A stretch of DNA of 32,510 nucleotides from Acidimicrobiaceae bacterium (GCA_003133545.1 PKYA01000019.1:1-32510); one strand, 5' to 3'; shown: positions 9,374 to 17,002, numbered from the stretch's first letter. Translations and numbers: made by a program. Notes: generated from the sequence alone by a model not told the origin.

Positions 9374-10315
9374 GTGCCTGACGAGAGACTTTGCCTCCTT
9401 TCGGTCCATGCCCATCCTGACGACGAGTCCTCCAAGGGGGCGTCCACGGTGGCGCGCTACCACGCCCAGGGGGTGCGCACCGTGCTCGTGTGCTGCACCG
9501 GGGGTGAGGAGGGTGACATCCTCAATCCGGCCATGGACACCCCCGAGGTCCGGGCGGACATCGGCCGGGTGCGCATGGCCGAGCTGAAGGCGGCCACGGA
9601 CATCATCGGGTACGACGAGACGGTGATGCTGGGCTACCGGGACTCGGGGATGCCGGGGTCGGAGGCCAACGCCCGGCCCGACTCCTTCGCCCAGGCCCCC
9701 TTGGACGAGGCCGTCGGGCGTCTGGTGGCGGTGATCCGGCGCGAGCGGCCCCAGGTCATGGTGACCTACCCCGACGAGCAGACCGAATACCCGCACCCGG
9801 ACCACCTCCGGGTCCACGAGATCTCCCTGGTGGCCTTCGACGCGGCCGGTGACCCGGCGCGCTACCCCGACGCTGGCGCCCCGTTCGCGCCGTTGAAGCT
9901 CTATTACTCCGTGTGGCCGGCCGAGCGCTTCCGCCAGATCCACGCCAAGTTCCTCGAGCTCGGCCTCGAGTCGCCGTTCGACGAGAAGCGTCTCGCCCGC
10001 CTGACCCGGAACGACCCCTTCACCACCACCATCGACGTGCTGGGGTTCCAGAGCGTGCGCGGCGAGGCGCTGAAAGCACACGCCACCCAGGTCGACCCCA
10101 AGTCCCCTTTCTGGTTCGGGCTGCCTCCCGAAGTCCTCGAGGACATCCACCCCGTCGAGCAATTCCGTCTCGCCCAAAGCCGCATCGGCGCCGTCGACGT
10201 CACCGAGGACGACCTGTTCGCCGGAGTGCGTGACGCGACGATCAGCCCACCGGGCCCAGAAAACCTAGGTGGATTGCACCCGCACTCTGCGCCAGCACCA
10301 GCGCCACCGCACTAG
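9374..10315 (+). CDS. mca: mycothiol S-conjugate amidase
   Basis: 313 aa PIG-L/LmbE-family zinc amidase. The zinc-binding motif HAHPDDE starts at residue 12, and the second histidine block reads EQTEYPHPDHLRVHE. The YPHPDH form and the length favour Mca over the biosynthetic deacetylase MshB. Mca cleaves mycothiol conjugates of electrophiles and drugs, releasing a mercapturate for export and recycling the GlcN-inositol part. Its presence implies that the organism makes mycothiol. The GTG 9374 start is supported by the TAAGGT element. The last 74 bases overlap an antisense small gene, and the Pro/His-rich C-terminal tail looks unconserved. MshB activity remains an alternative. Confidence 0.92.
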   Translation: MPDERLCLLSVHAHPDDESSKGASTVARYHAQGVRTVLVCCTGGEEGDILNPAMDTPEVRADIGRVRMAELKAATDIIGYDETVMLGYRDSGMPGSEANARPDSFAQAPLDEAVGRLVAVIRRERPQVMVTYPDEQTEYPHPDHLRVHEISLVAFDAAGDPARYPDAGAPFAPLKLYYSVWPAERFRQIHAKFLELGLESPFDEKRLARLTRNDPFTTTIDVLGFQSVRGEALKAHATQVDPKSPFWFGLPPEVLEDIHPVEQFRLAQSRIGAVDVTEDDLFAGVRDATISPPGPENLGGLHPHSAPAPAPPH

Positions 10316-10427
10316 CCATCAGGGCGAGGAGCACCACTGTCACGGTCACCGACAGGCGGGTCCGCCGCCGGTCCCGACGCCGCCTCGCCCTCCTGGCCGA
10401 GGGGAGCCCCCCGCCCGCGTCGGCCAC
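10242..10427 (-). CDS. small single-pass membrane protein
   Basis: 61 aa, starting at GTG 10427 four bases after the stop of the ChbG-like gene. The N-terminal half is strongly basic, with two Arg clusters around residues 12-23. It is followed by a clean hydrophobic helix (SVTVTVVLLALMASAVALVLA) split by small residues, then a short polar-to-hydrophobic tail. By the positive-inside rule the N-terminus is cytoplasmic. I recognise no family. Basic-plus-helix composition and close spacing support a real gene. Against it, the 3' end overlaps mca on the other strand by 74 bases and the protein is short. Confidence 0.5.
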   Translation of the reverse strand: MADAGGGLPSARRARRRRDRRRTRLSVTVTVVLLALMASAVALVLAQSAGAIHLGFLGPVG

Positions 10428-10431
10428 CTGG

Positions 10432-11277
10432 TCAGGCGGCAGCGCGGGCCAGCTCGCGCAGGGGCCGGTAGCCGATCAGGGTGGCGCCCGCCGCCTGTAT
10501 CGCCTCGGCGACCCAGCTCTCGGAGCAGATCATGCGGTGGTCGTCCACCCGGGCCTCCCAGTCGTCGGTGGCCAGCGACCGGAGCTCGGCGCTGTCGACC
10601 GCGGGATGCAGGTGCATTTCGGTGACACCGGGGCGCAAGGTGGCCAGATCCTTCTCGAACATCTGGCGCGAGCCGACGCCGGGCACGAAGCGGGTGTGAT
10701 CGGTGAACACGGCGCCGGCCTCCGCGGCGACGGCGCGGCCGGGGAACCCGACGAAGTGCTCCATCCCAGGGCTGATCATGCGCAGGGGGAGCCTGAATTC
10801 CATGGCCATGTCGAGGTAGACGTCGAAGAATTCGGGACGGAGCTGCAGGGTCGCCATATGGGCATCGATGTGGCTCACGTCGAAGCCCCACAGGATGGCC
10901 CGCTCGATCTGGGCCCGGCACTCCCGCCGCACCTCGTCGAGGTCGGCGTGGTCCCACACGTCCTCCAACGTCCGCGGGAACCCGCCGTCGCCCCCGAGCA
11001 ACGACGGGGCGTGGGTGATCGGTCCCCAGCGGTACAGCTCGTACTCCGCGTTGACGGTCAGGTGGACGCCGATGTCCTCGCCCCGGTAGCGGCTCGACGC
11101 TTCCCGGGCCCACGGGCAGGGCACCATGAGCGTGGCGCTGGTGACCGTCCCCGTGGCCAGGCACTCGAAGACGCCGACGTTGGCGGAGTGGCACGAACCC
11201 AGGTCGTCGGCGTTGATGATGAGGAGCTTGGCGTCTGCGCCGTGGCCGAGTCGCTGCGCCAGCGTGGGCTCACTCAT
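10432..11277 (-). CDS. ChbG/HpnK (YdjC-like) carbohydrate deacetylase
   Basis: 281 aa metal-dependent deacetylase of the YdjC fold. Metal and catalytic elements are NADDLG (Asp24/Asp25), HLTVN near residue 72, [11 protein letters not shown] in the middle and EMHLHPA toward the C-terminus. Family members remove N-acetyl groups from chito-oligosaccharides (ChbG) or from hopanoid or other glycoconjugates (HpnK). The substrate here is unknown. The start ATG 11277 overlaps the end of purE by 8 bases, so it is co-translated with purine genes, an unexpected pairing. No signal peptide is seen, so it is probably cytosolic. The small membrane protein follows 4 bases later. Confidence 0.9.
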   Translation of the reverse strand: MSEPTLAQRLGHGADAKLLIINADDLGSCHSANVGVFECLATGTVTSATLMVPCPWAREASSRYRGEDIGVHLTVNAEYELYRWGPITHAPSLLGGDGGFPRTLEDVWDHADLDEVRRECRAQIERAILWGFDVSHIDAHMATLQLRPEFFDVYLDMAMEFRLPLRMISPGMEHFVGFPGRAVAAEAGAVFTDHTRFVPGVGSRQMFEKDLATLRPGVTEMHLHPAVDSAELRSLATDDWEARVDDHRMICSESWVAEAIQAAGATLIGYRPLRELARAAA

Positions 11278-11797
11278 GTGCGTTCGTGCCTCCTTCGGCG
11301 ATCAGGGCGTCCTGGGAGCGCGCCGCATCGGCGATCTCTTGCTGGAACGCTTCCATTCTTGCCGTCAATGCGTCGTCCCCGACCGCCAGGATGCGCACGG
11401 CCAGCAGTCCTGCGTTGCGGGCGCCGTTGATCGCGACCGTCGCCACCGGCACCCCGCGGGGCATCTGCACAATGGAGAGGAGCGAGTCGAGCCCATCGAG
11501 GTTCGCGAGGGCCACGGGAACGCCGATCACGGGCAGGGTGGTGACCGAGGACAGCATGCCGGGCAGGTGGGCGGCACCACCGGCGCCGGCGATGATGACC
11601 TTGAGCCCCCGGGCGGCGGCGGCGCGCCCGAACGCGAGCATGTCGTCGGGCGTCCGGTGGGCCGAGACCACGTGCACCTCGTGCGGCACCACGAAACGTT
11701 CCAGGACTTCTGCCGCCCCCACCATGACGTCGAGGTCTGACGAGCTCCCCATCACCACTGCGACCAGCGGAGCCGCGGAGGGCCTCTTGGGCGCCAT
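11270..11797 (-). CDS. purE: 5-(carboxyamino)imidazole ribonucleotide mutase PurE (class I)
   Basis: 175 aa. It converts N5-CAIR to CAIR in de novo purine synthesis, in the cytosol as an octamer. The phosphate-binding loop [10 protein letters not shown] sits at residues 16-25. SAHRTPDDM carries the catalytic His47 (equivalent to E. coli His45). [15 protein letters not shown] and PVIGVPVA follow as in the family. Class I (bacterial mutase) is inferred from the adjacent purK, because class II PurE does not need PurK. The start shares one base with the purK stop (TGATG) and the end overlaps the deacetylase gene. Confidence 0.96.
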   Translation of the reverse strand: MAPKRPSAAPLVAVVMGSSSDLDVMVGAAEVLERFVVPHEVHVVSAHRTPDDMLAFGRAAAARGLKVIIAGAGGAAHLPGMLSSVTTLPVIGVPVALANLDGLDSLLSIVQMPRGVPVATVAINGARNAGLLAVRILAVGDDALTARMEAFQQEIADAARSQDALIAEGGTNAHE

Positions 11798-12984
11798 CAG
11801 GCCACCCCCCGCGGCAGGCTGAGCCCTTCCGGCCGCGGCGTGCCCAGCGCCAGCGCAGCGCCCCAGGCCCGCTCCCGCACATCTGCTGCATCATCTCCGC
11901 ACACGGTCACGTGCCCCAGTTTGCGCCCTGGCCTCGCCTCCTTGCCATACAAGTGGACATGGGCGCCCGGGACGGCCAGGCCGCGGCCCAACAGGGCGCG
12001 GGGATCCTGGCCGGCGGGGCCCCCGAACACATTGACGCTGGCAACCTGGGCATGTTGGGGTGTCGCCGGGCCGAGCGGCAGGTCCAGGACGGCCCGGAGG
12101 TGGTTCTCGAACTGCGACGTGACCGCCCCCTCTATCGTCCAATGGCCGCTGTTGTGCGGCCGGGCGGCGATCTCGTTGACCATGAGCACGCCCCCCGACC
12201 AGAAGAGCTCCACCGCCAGGACCCCGACGGCGTCCACTATCTCGGCCACTCGCTCACCCATCGCACGGGCCCGGTCGAGCATCTCGGGCGACAGGCGCCC
12301 CGGGACCAGCACCTCACGGCAGACCCCGCCCACCTGCGCCGTCTCGGTCGCCGGCCAGGTCACGGTCTCACCCGAGGGGCGGCGCGCCACCATGACGGCC
12401 AGCTCGGCGTCGAGCGCCACCATCTCCTCGACGAGCAGCGTCCCGGTCAGGGGGGCGACCACCGACGCCGCCTCCGCCATGTCGCCGACCGGCCACACGC
12501 CCTTGCCGTCGTACCCGCCCCGGGCCGCCTTGAGCACCAGCGGCCACCCGTGCGCCGCGGCGAACTGGGCGATCTCGTCGGCCGCCGGCGACGCCGCGCC
12601 GCGGGGGCCGGCCGGGACGATGAGGTGCGCCGGCACCGGGATCCCGGCGTCGGCCAGGACGGCGCGCATGCGTGACTTGTCCACCGCCATCTCCAGTGTC
12701 CGCAGCCCGGGCCTGATGACCACGCCGTCGGCGTCCAGCGCCCCCAGCACGGCGAGGTCCACCTGCTCATGGTCGAAGGTGACCACGCCGACGCGGGCGG
12801 CCAGGGCCCGGAGGTGCTCCTCGACGAGGGGCGAGCCGAGCAGCACCTCCGCCGCGGTGGCGCAGGCGGCATCATCGGGCTTCTCCGCCAGCACCGCCAT
12901 CGAGAGACCCAGGGCGCTGGCCGCCTCCGCGGCCATGCGCGCCAGCTGGCCCGCTCCGACGAACCCGACGTCGTGCGTGCTCAG
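11797..12984 (-). CDS. purK: 5-(carboxyamino)imidazole ribonucleotide synthase PurK, apparent CTG start
   Basis: ATP-grasp enzyme that makes N5-CAIR from AIR, ATP and bicarbonate. The ATP-grasp loop [15 protein letters not shown] and the C-terminal [18 protein letters not shown] are clear. The first ATG (12936) would cut off the invariant N-terminal nucleotide-fold loop [12 protein letters not shown]. That loop is present in frame upstream, but between it and the in-frame TAG at 13028-13030 there is no ATG, GTG or TTG. CTG 12984-12982 is the only reasonable start, giving 395 aa beginning (M)[12 protein letters not shown]. It has GAGG 10 bases upstream and overlaps the TGA of a 12-codon leader ORF (CTGA). 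A sequencing error is the alternative. Confidence 0.93.
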   Translation of the reverse strand: MSTHDVGFVGAGQLARMAAEAASALGLSMAVLAEKPDDAACATAAEVLLGSPLVEEHLRALAARVGVVTFDHEQVDLAVLGALDADGVVIRPGLRTLEMAVDKSRMRAVLADAGIPVPAHLIVPAGPRGAASPAADEIAQFAAAHGWPLVLKAARGGYDGKGVWPVGDMAEAASVVAPLTGTLLVEEMVALDAELAVMVARRPSGETVTWPATETAQVGGVCREVLVPGRLSPEMLDRARAMGERVAEIVDAVGVLAVELFWSGGVLMVNEIAARPHNSGHWTIEGAVTSQFENHLRAVLDLPLGPATPQHAQVASVNVFGGPAGQDPRALLGRGLAVPGAHVHLYGKEARPGRKLGHVTVCGDDAADVRERAWGAALALGTPRPEGLSLPRGVA

Positions 12985-13019
12985 GTCGCTAACCTCGCGA
13001 CGATCGGTGGTCCGGACAC
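12981..13019 (-). CDS. 12-codon leader ORF coupled to purK
   Basis: Encodes [12 protein letters not shown] from GTG 13019. A TAGTGT element lies 7 bases upstream, and the TGA (12983-12981) overlaps the purK CTG as CTGA. The layout suggests leaderless translation of this ORF and re-initiation at purK. The peptide itself resembles nothing known and may matter only as a ribosome-delivery device. Confidence 0.35.
   Translation of the reverse strand: MSGPPIVARLAT
12990..12995 (+). promoter_or_regulatory. candidate -10 for the LLM oxidoreductase gene
   Basis: TAACCT (TANNNT) would start a transcript with a leader of about 50 bases. That leader includes GAGGAG at 13036-13041 as a ribosome-binding site for ATG 13054. 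Confidence 0.35.
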
Positions 13020-13026
13020 GCCCGGC

Positions 13027-13032
13027 ACACTA
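13027..13032 (-). promoter_or_regulatory. candidate leaderless -10 for the leader ORF and purK operon
   Basis: Minus-strand TAGTGT ends 7 bases before GTG 13019. It is the only TANNNT I found in the 69-base purK/LLM gap that suits the minus strand. Confidence 0.4.
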
Positions 13033-13053
13033 GGCGAGGAGACGCGAGCGGCC

Positions 13054-13977
13054 ATGGCCAAACCCCTGCGCATCGGCAGCCTGATCGACGTGGACCGGTC
13101 GCTGCCCGACACTGTGGCCCAATTGCGGCTCTTCGCCGAGTCCGGCTTGGATCTCGCCTTCGCCGTCCAGATCTTCGGCCCCGATGCGCTCACCCTCCTG
13201 GCGGCTGCCGGGGCGCAGGTTCCGGGCATCGCTTTGGGCACCGGCGTGGTGCCGGTCTACCCCCGCCATCCCATGATGCTGGCCCAGCAGGCCTTGACGG
13301 TGCAGTTGGCCACCGGCAACCGGCTCATCCTCGGGATCGGCCTGTCGCACCAGGTCGTCGTCGAGGCGATGTGGGGCCTCAGTTTCGACAAGCCGGCCCA
13401 GTACATGAAGGAGTACCTGGCCGCCCTCATGCCACTCCTGCACGGCGAGACGGTCGACGTGCAGGGCGAGCGGGTCAGCGCCCGTACTTTCCAGCCCCTC
13501 GACGTGCGCGATGTCAGCCCGCCGCCGGTGCTGGTGGCCGCGCTGGGCACCACCATGCTCAAGCTGGCCGGCCGCGTCGCCGACGGCACCGTCACCTGGA
13601 TGACCGGGACGCGGACGATCGAGTCGCATGTGGCGCCCACTATCCGGGCAGCGGCGGAGGCGGCGGGCCGCCCGGCCCCGCGCGTTGGCGTGTCCCTTCC
13701 GGTGTCGGTGACCGCCGACGTCGACGCCGCCCGGGATCGCATCAACGAGGAGTTCTCCATCTACCCGAACCTGCCCTCCTACAAGGCCATGTTGGACAAG
13801 GAGGGGGCGCGCGCACCGGCGGATATCGCCCTCTTGGGCGATGAGGACGCCGTGACGGCGCACATCGAACATCTGGCGGGCGCGGGTGCCACCGACTTCG
13901 TGGCCGCCGTGGTCGGGACGACCGAGGAGCGGGAGCGCACGTTCGCGCTGCTCAGTGAGATCGCCCGCGCCCATTGA
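13054..13977 (+). CDS. LLM-class F420-dependent oxidoreductase
   Basis: 307 aa luciferase-like TIM-barrel enzyme. Visible family features are the N-terminal LRIGSLIDVDR strand, VPVYPRHPMMLAQQALTVQL, LILGIGLSHQVVVEAMWG, and the C-terminal half with ADGTVTWMTG. It resembles the actinobacterial F420 families, which use reduced or oxidised F420 for hydride transfer, more than FMN monooxygenases. The substrate is unknown. Start ATG 13054 is preceded by GAGGAG. It is divergent from purK and convergent with the DsbA-like gene, from which only 8 bases separate it. F420 use is inferred from family resemblance. Confidence 0.86.
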   Translation: MAKPLRIGSLIDVDRSLPDTVAQLRLFAESGLDLAFAVQIFGPDALTLLAAAGAQVPGIALGTGVVPVYPRHPMMLAQQALTVQLATGNRLILGIGLSHQVVVEAMWGLSFDKPAQYMKEYLAALMPLLHGETVDVQGERVSARTFQPLDVRDVSPPPVLVAALGTTMLKLAGRVADGTVTWMTGTRTIESHVAPTIRAAAEAAGRPAPRVGVSLPVSVTADVDAARDRINEEFSIYPNLPSYKAMLDKEGARAPADIALLGDEDAVTAHIEHLAGAGATDFVAAVVGTTEERERTFALLSEIARAH

Positions 13978-13985
13978 GGGGAGGC

Positions 13986-14585
13986 TCAGCGTGCCAGCGT
14001 GGTGTACTTGAACTCGTTGAGGTCGGGCTGCTCGTCCATCAGGGTGACTATCCCTTCGATGGTGCGCCGGGCCAGGGCGGCGTCGCCCTCGGGGCGGCTC
14101 ATCAGCCGGACGAAGACGGCCCGGCCCCCGACCACGAAGGTGGGGACGCCGAAAACGTTCCACTCCTCGACCGCCTGTTGGTGGGCCCGCCGGATGGCGT
14201 CGATCGGGCCCCCGCCCTCGACCTCGGCGATCACCTTGGCCCCGTCGACACCGGCGGTGTCGAGGATGGAGGCGACCACCTTGGGCTCACGGATGTCGAG
14301 CCCCTGGTCGTGCCGGGCCGCGAACAGGGCGTCGTGCACGGCGCCGAACTGTGCGGGGTAGTCGTCGCGCACCACGACCCCGGCGGCCAGCGCAACCAGA
14401 TCCTTGAACTTCCCCGGGTCGTCCCATACCGGGGTGCCCCCCTCGGGCACGTGCCCCTGGCTGAGTGTGAAGGGGAGGAAGGTGACATCCCAGTCCGCTC
14501 CGTCGGCCAGCCCCGCCACGATGTGCTCGTGGGCATTGCGGGCGAACGGGCAGCGATAGTCCCAGGTCACGGCAAATGACTTCAT
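13986..14585 (-). CDS. DsbA-family (FrnE/HCCA-isomerase-like) thioredoxin-fold protein
   Basis: 199 aa. The N-terminal strand FAVTWDYRCPFARNAHEH has one cysteine (Cys12) in a CPFA motif rather than CxxC. The rest is a helical insertion and a C-terminal thioredoxin strand pair containing FGVPTFVVGGRAVF with the cis-Pro. Members of this group act as cytosolic thiol oxidoreductases or glutathione-transferase-like isomerases. With a single cysteine it may form mixed disulfides, possibly with mycothiol. No signal peptide is seen. Start ATG 14585 overlaps the PAP2 stop (ATGA), so it is the third gene of a coupled unit. Confidence 0.85.
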   Translation of the reverse strand: MKSFAVTWDYRCPFARNAHEHIVAGLADGADWDVTFLPFTLSQGHVPEGGTPVWDDPGKFKDLVALAAGVVVRDDYPAQFGAVHDALFAARHDQGLDIREPKVVASILDTAGVDGAKVIAEVEGGGPIDAIRRAHQQAVEEWNVFGVPTFVVGGRAVFVRLMSRPEGDAALARRTIEGIVTLMDEQPDLNEFKYTTLAR

Positions 14586-15196
14586 AACCTCTTCAACACG
14601 TAGCCCTGCGGTCCCATTCCCCTGGCCGTGGCTTTCGCCTCGCGCCGGGGCCGACGGCCCGAGCCGGGGACCACGAGGTTGACGGCGGGGCGCAGCGCCA
14701 ATCCGAGCGCGGCGCCGATGGCCGCGCCGCCCACCACGTCGCTGGGGTGATGGGCCCGCAGGTGCACCCGGCTGACGGCCACGGCGCCGGCGAAACCCAC
14801 GCACGCGGCAGTTTGGGGGGCTGATTCGGACAGGACGTAGGCGGTGCAGAAGGCGGCCAGGGTGTGCCCGCTCGGGAAGCTGCTGTTGTTGGGCGCCCGA
14901 ACCCGGGCGGTGAGATGCTCCTCGGGGCGCTGGCGGGCGACGAGGGACTTGACGGCGCGCACCATGAAAAGCGAGGAGAACCCGGCGGCTCCCAGCGCGA
15001 CCACGGCGCGCCGCCGACCCGGCCCGCGGCGCCGGGCCTTGAGGAGGGCGAGCAGCACCCAGACGATCCCGTAGTCCGCCAGGTTGGACACTGCGGCAGC
15101 GGCGCGATCCACCTCCGGCTTGCCCCGCCAGGGGTCGAAGCCAGCATCGACCGCCTCGTCGAAACGTTTGGTGATGCCCGTGTCACTCTCGCCCAT
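14582..15196 (-). CDS. PAP2-family membrane phosphatase
   Basis: 204 aa type-2 phosphatidic acid phosphatase. All three catalytic motifs are intact: KSLVARQRP (residues 83-91), PSGH (108-111) and SRVHLRAHHPSD (142-153, with catalytic His149 and Asp153). Hydrophobic helices lie near residues 40-55, 64-82, 111-125, 128-142 and 153-170. Such proteins dephosphorylate lipid phosphates or undecaprenyl pyrophosphate at the outer face of the membrane; which one is not readable. Start ATG 15196 shares a base with the nuclease stop (TGATG). The basic C-terminal tail is probably cytoplasmic. Confidence 0.93.
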   Translation of the reverse strand: MGESDTGITKRFDEAVDAGFDPWRGKPEVDRAAAAVSNLADYGIVWVLLALLKARRRGPGRRRAVVALGAAGFSSLFMVRAVKSLVARQRPEEHLTARVRAPNNSSFPSGHTLAAFCTAYVLSESAPQTAACVGFAGAVAVSRVHLRAHHPSDVVGGAAIGAALGLALRPAVNLVVPGSGRRPRREAKATARGMGPQGYVLKRL

Positions 15197-15969
15197 CAAG
15201 CGGCGCCGAAGGCGGGGCAGGAGGGTTTGAAGTGGCAGTAGCGGCACAGGGGCCCCACGTTGGGACGGAAGTCCTCGTTCGCGCAGGCCCGCTCTATGGC
15301 GCCCCACACGGCCGAGGTCCGGCGCTGCTGCCCCCGCAGCGACTGGGGTGTCGAAACGGCCGAGATCATGACCGGATCGCGCAGGTGCAAGAGCCGCACC
15401 TCGACCGGCGCCCGCCCGAGGACCCGCTCGCACAACAGTGCATAGGTCTGGACGCCGCCCAAGCGGCCGTGCTCGTAGCGCTCCGAGGGCGCCCTCCCGG
15501 TCTTGTAGTCGACGACGGTCAGTTCGCCCTCGGGACCGATGTCGAGTCGGTCGATGATGCCCCGCAGGCGCATGCCGTCCTGTTCGACCTCGACCCCGAG
15601 CTCCACCCCGATGGTCTGCACGGTCGTCGGGTCCTCGAGCCGGAAGTAATTGCCGACCAGGACCTCCGCGTCGGCCAGGAAGGCGGCCGCGGCGGCGGCG
15701 TCGAGGGTGAGGGCGACGAACTCGGGATCCGTGGCCAGGTCGGACCAGGCCTGCGCCAGCTCGTGGCGTGCCGCCTCGGGGGAGCGGTCGTGCGGCTCGT
15801 GGTTCCAGAAGAGCCCTTCGAGCGCGGCGTGCACGAGGGTGCCCTTGACCGCGTGGGGCGACGGCGGCTCGGGGCGGCGCTCGATCACCGTGAACCGGAA
15901 CGCCAGGGGGCAGTTCGTGAATGCAGCCACCTTCGTCGGTGTCAACGTCCGCGGGAGGTCCAACGCCAT
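15196..15969 (-). CDS. RecB-like PD-(D/E)XK exonuclease with Fe-S cysteines
   Basis: 257 aa stand-alone nuclease domain (PDDEXK_1/Cas4-like). It starts ALDLPRTLTPTKVAAFTNCP, with Cys20 as the first of four cysteines. KGTLVHAALEGLF gives the motif-I His, GIIDRLD and VVDYKTG supply the catalytic Asp and Asp-x-Lys residues, and GGVQTYALL gives the QxxxY motif. The C-terminal CRYCHFKPSC provides the remaining iron-sulfur ligands. It probably degrades or trims DNA ends in repair, with or without a helicase partner not seen here. Nothing nearby is CRISPR-like. It heads the nuclease-PAP2-DsbA unit and has a TATCCT leaderless element. Confidence 0.9.
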   Translation of the reverse strand: MALDLPRTLTPTKVAAFTNCPLAFRFTVIERRPEPPSPHAVKGTLVHAALEGLFWNHEPHDRSPEAARHELAQAWSDLATDPEFVALTLDAAAAAAFLADAEVLVGNYFRLEDPTTVQTIGVELGVEVEQDGMRLRGIIDRLDIGPEGELTVVDYKTGRAPSERYEHGRLGGVQTYALLCERVLGRAPVEVRLLHLRDPVMISAVSTPQSLRGQQRRTSAVWGAIERACANEDFRPNVGPLCRYCHFKPSCPAFGAA

Positions 15970-15975
15970 GAGGCC

Positions 15976-15981
15976 AGGATA
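15976..15981 (-). promoter_or_regulatory. candidate leaderless -10 for the nuclease-PAP2-DsbA unit
   Basis: Minus-strand TATCCT (TANNNT) ends 6 bases before ATG 15969. The rest of the 197-base divergent gap (15970-16166) holds only the plus-strand element and leader ORF listed separately. Confidence 0.5.
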
Positions 15982-16116
15982 CGACGGGGCTCAGACATCT
16001 CCGGTTATTGCAACTTGCGCTGCACTCTTGTCCCGCGCTCGGCGATGGGATACGACGCCGCTGCTTCGGTCGCGCGCCCGGCCGGCACCCGGCGCCGGGG
16101 AGCGCGCCGTGCTCGT

Positions 16117-16122
16117 TAGTGT
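16117..16122 (+). promoter_or_regulatory. candidate leaderless -10 for the 16130 leader ORF
   Basis: TAGTGT (TANNNT), the same hexamer and 7-base spacing as the purK leader ORF, ends before GTG 16130. Confidence 0.4.
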
Positions 16123-16129
16123 GCTCCCT

Positions 16130-16177
16130 GTGGCATCGCGCGCGGAGGATATCGGAATGGGATCCCGTGCCGGCTGA
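16130..16177 (+). CDS. 15-codon leader ORF overlapping the next gene
   Basis: Encodes VASRAEDIGMGSRAG from GTG 16130 to TGA 16175-16177, and so overlaps the start of the downstream gene (GTG 16167) in another frame. An internal ATG 16157 in the same frame has GGAGGA 8 bases upstream, so ribosomes may be drawn here before shifting to GTG 16167. Not a recognised peptide. Confidence 0.3.
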   Translation: MASRAEDIGMGSRAG

Positions 16178-16439
16178 TCTGCAGCGCACCACCCACTGGG
16201 CCGGCTTGGTGCCCGGGGACCCGGTGATGGTGGCGGGGACGCGGCTCAGGGGTGCCTCCTGGACCTTCGTGGCCCATGTGGCCAACGCCGAGACGGGCGA
16301 GGAGTGGGTCGAAGTGGTCGGTGGCCGCAGGGGCGACCGTGCCGTGCGCTCCTTCCGGCCCGACCAGCTCTATGCCCCGTCGTCGCGGCCCGGGCGCGAT
16401 CCCTCCCTGGCCGACGCGCCCGGGCTCCCGCTCGCCTGA
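16167..16439 (+). CDS. small conserved actinobacterial protein of unknown function
   Basis: 90 aa from GTG 16167. The frame is open further upstream, but that part is cysteine/arginine-rich and looks non-coding. The core HWAGLVPGDPVMVAGTRLRG, then WTFVAHVANAETGEEWVEVVGGR and VRSFRPDQLYAP, reads like a small beta-rich domain. It resembles short hypothetical proteins I associate with Actinobacteria, but I cannot name a family or function with confidence. No membrane segment. The GGAGGA at 16143-16148 is 18 bases from this GTG, too far for direct use, which makes the start uncertain. The acetyltransferase gene follows after 11 bases. Confidence 0.7.
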   Translation: MPADLQRTTHWAGLVPGDPVMVAGTRLRGASWTFVAHVANAETGEEWVEVVGGRRGDRAVRSFRPDQLYAPSSRPGRDPSLADAPGLPLA

Positions 16440-16450
16440 CGCGCCCTGCG

Positions 16451-17002
16451 ATGACCATCCCCACCCTCACCACCGAGCGGGTGATCCTCCGCCCGTTCGT
16501 CCACGGCGACCTGGCGGAGCTGGTTGCCATCCATGCCGAGGAGTCGTTCTGGTGGTACCCCTTGCGCGCCGCCATGACGGCGGAGCAGACAGCCCTCTTC
16601 TTGGTGCGCACGATCGAGCGCTACGAGAGCGACGGCTTCGGGATCGAGGCCGTGATCGACCGGGCGAGCGGCGCCATGATGGGGTGGGCCGGCCTGGCCG
16701 TTCCGCACTTCCTCCCCGAGGTGCTCCCTGCGGTCGAGGTTGGGTGGCGCTTGTCGGGGCCCCACCGGGGCCGTGGGCTGGCCACCGAGGTGGGGGGCGC
16801 GGCGGTGGAGTGGGGGTTCACCGCCGGGCAGCTCACGCGCATCGTCAGCATCTACGAGCCGGAGAACCTGGCGTCGGGCAAGGTGATGGAACACCTGGGG
16901 TTCGTGCCCTGCCTCACCACCACCCATCCCGAGCTGGGCGAGAGCCTGATCGTCACCGAGCTGAGCCGGGACACGTGGGAGGAGCGCCGGCGGGCCCGGT
17001 GA
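16451..17002 (+). CDS. GNAT-family N-acetyltransferase (RimJ/RimL type)
   Basis: 183 aa. The Acetyltransf_3 layout is clear: start TERVILRPFVHGDL, an AVEVGWRLSGPHRGRGLATE block that contains the acetyl-CoA pyrophosphate loop (R/Q-x-x-G-x-G/A), then IVSIYEPENLASGKVMEHLGF. Such enzymes acetylate protein N-termini, amino groups or small molecules; the substrate is not evident. ATG 16451 follows the previous stop by 11 bases, so the two are probably co-transcribed. Its last codons form the left arm of a strong hairpin. Confidence 0.9.
   Translation: MTIPTLTTERVILRPFVHGDLAELVAIHAEESFWWYPLRAAMTAEQTALFLVRTIERYESDGFGIEAVIDRASGAMMGWAGLAVPHFLPEVLPAVEVGWRLSGPHRGRGLATEVGGAAVEWGFTAGQLTRIVSIYEPENLASGKVMEHLGFVPCLTTTHPELGESLIVTELSRDTWEERRRAR

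Noticed and set aside
8519-10177. Extended pspA reading frame starting far upstream
   Set aside because: The extra N-terminal part is antisense to mca and lacks PspA features; ATG 9295 begins the canonical amphipathic helix.
15196-15969. RecB/Cas4-like nuclease as a sign of a CRISPR-Cas locus
   Set aside because: No cas1, cas2 or effector gene and no direct-repeat array anywhere in the window; stand-alone nucleases of this kind are common in actinobacteria.
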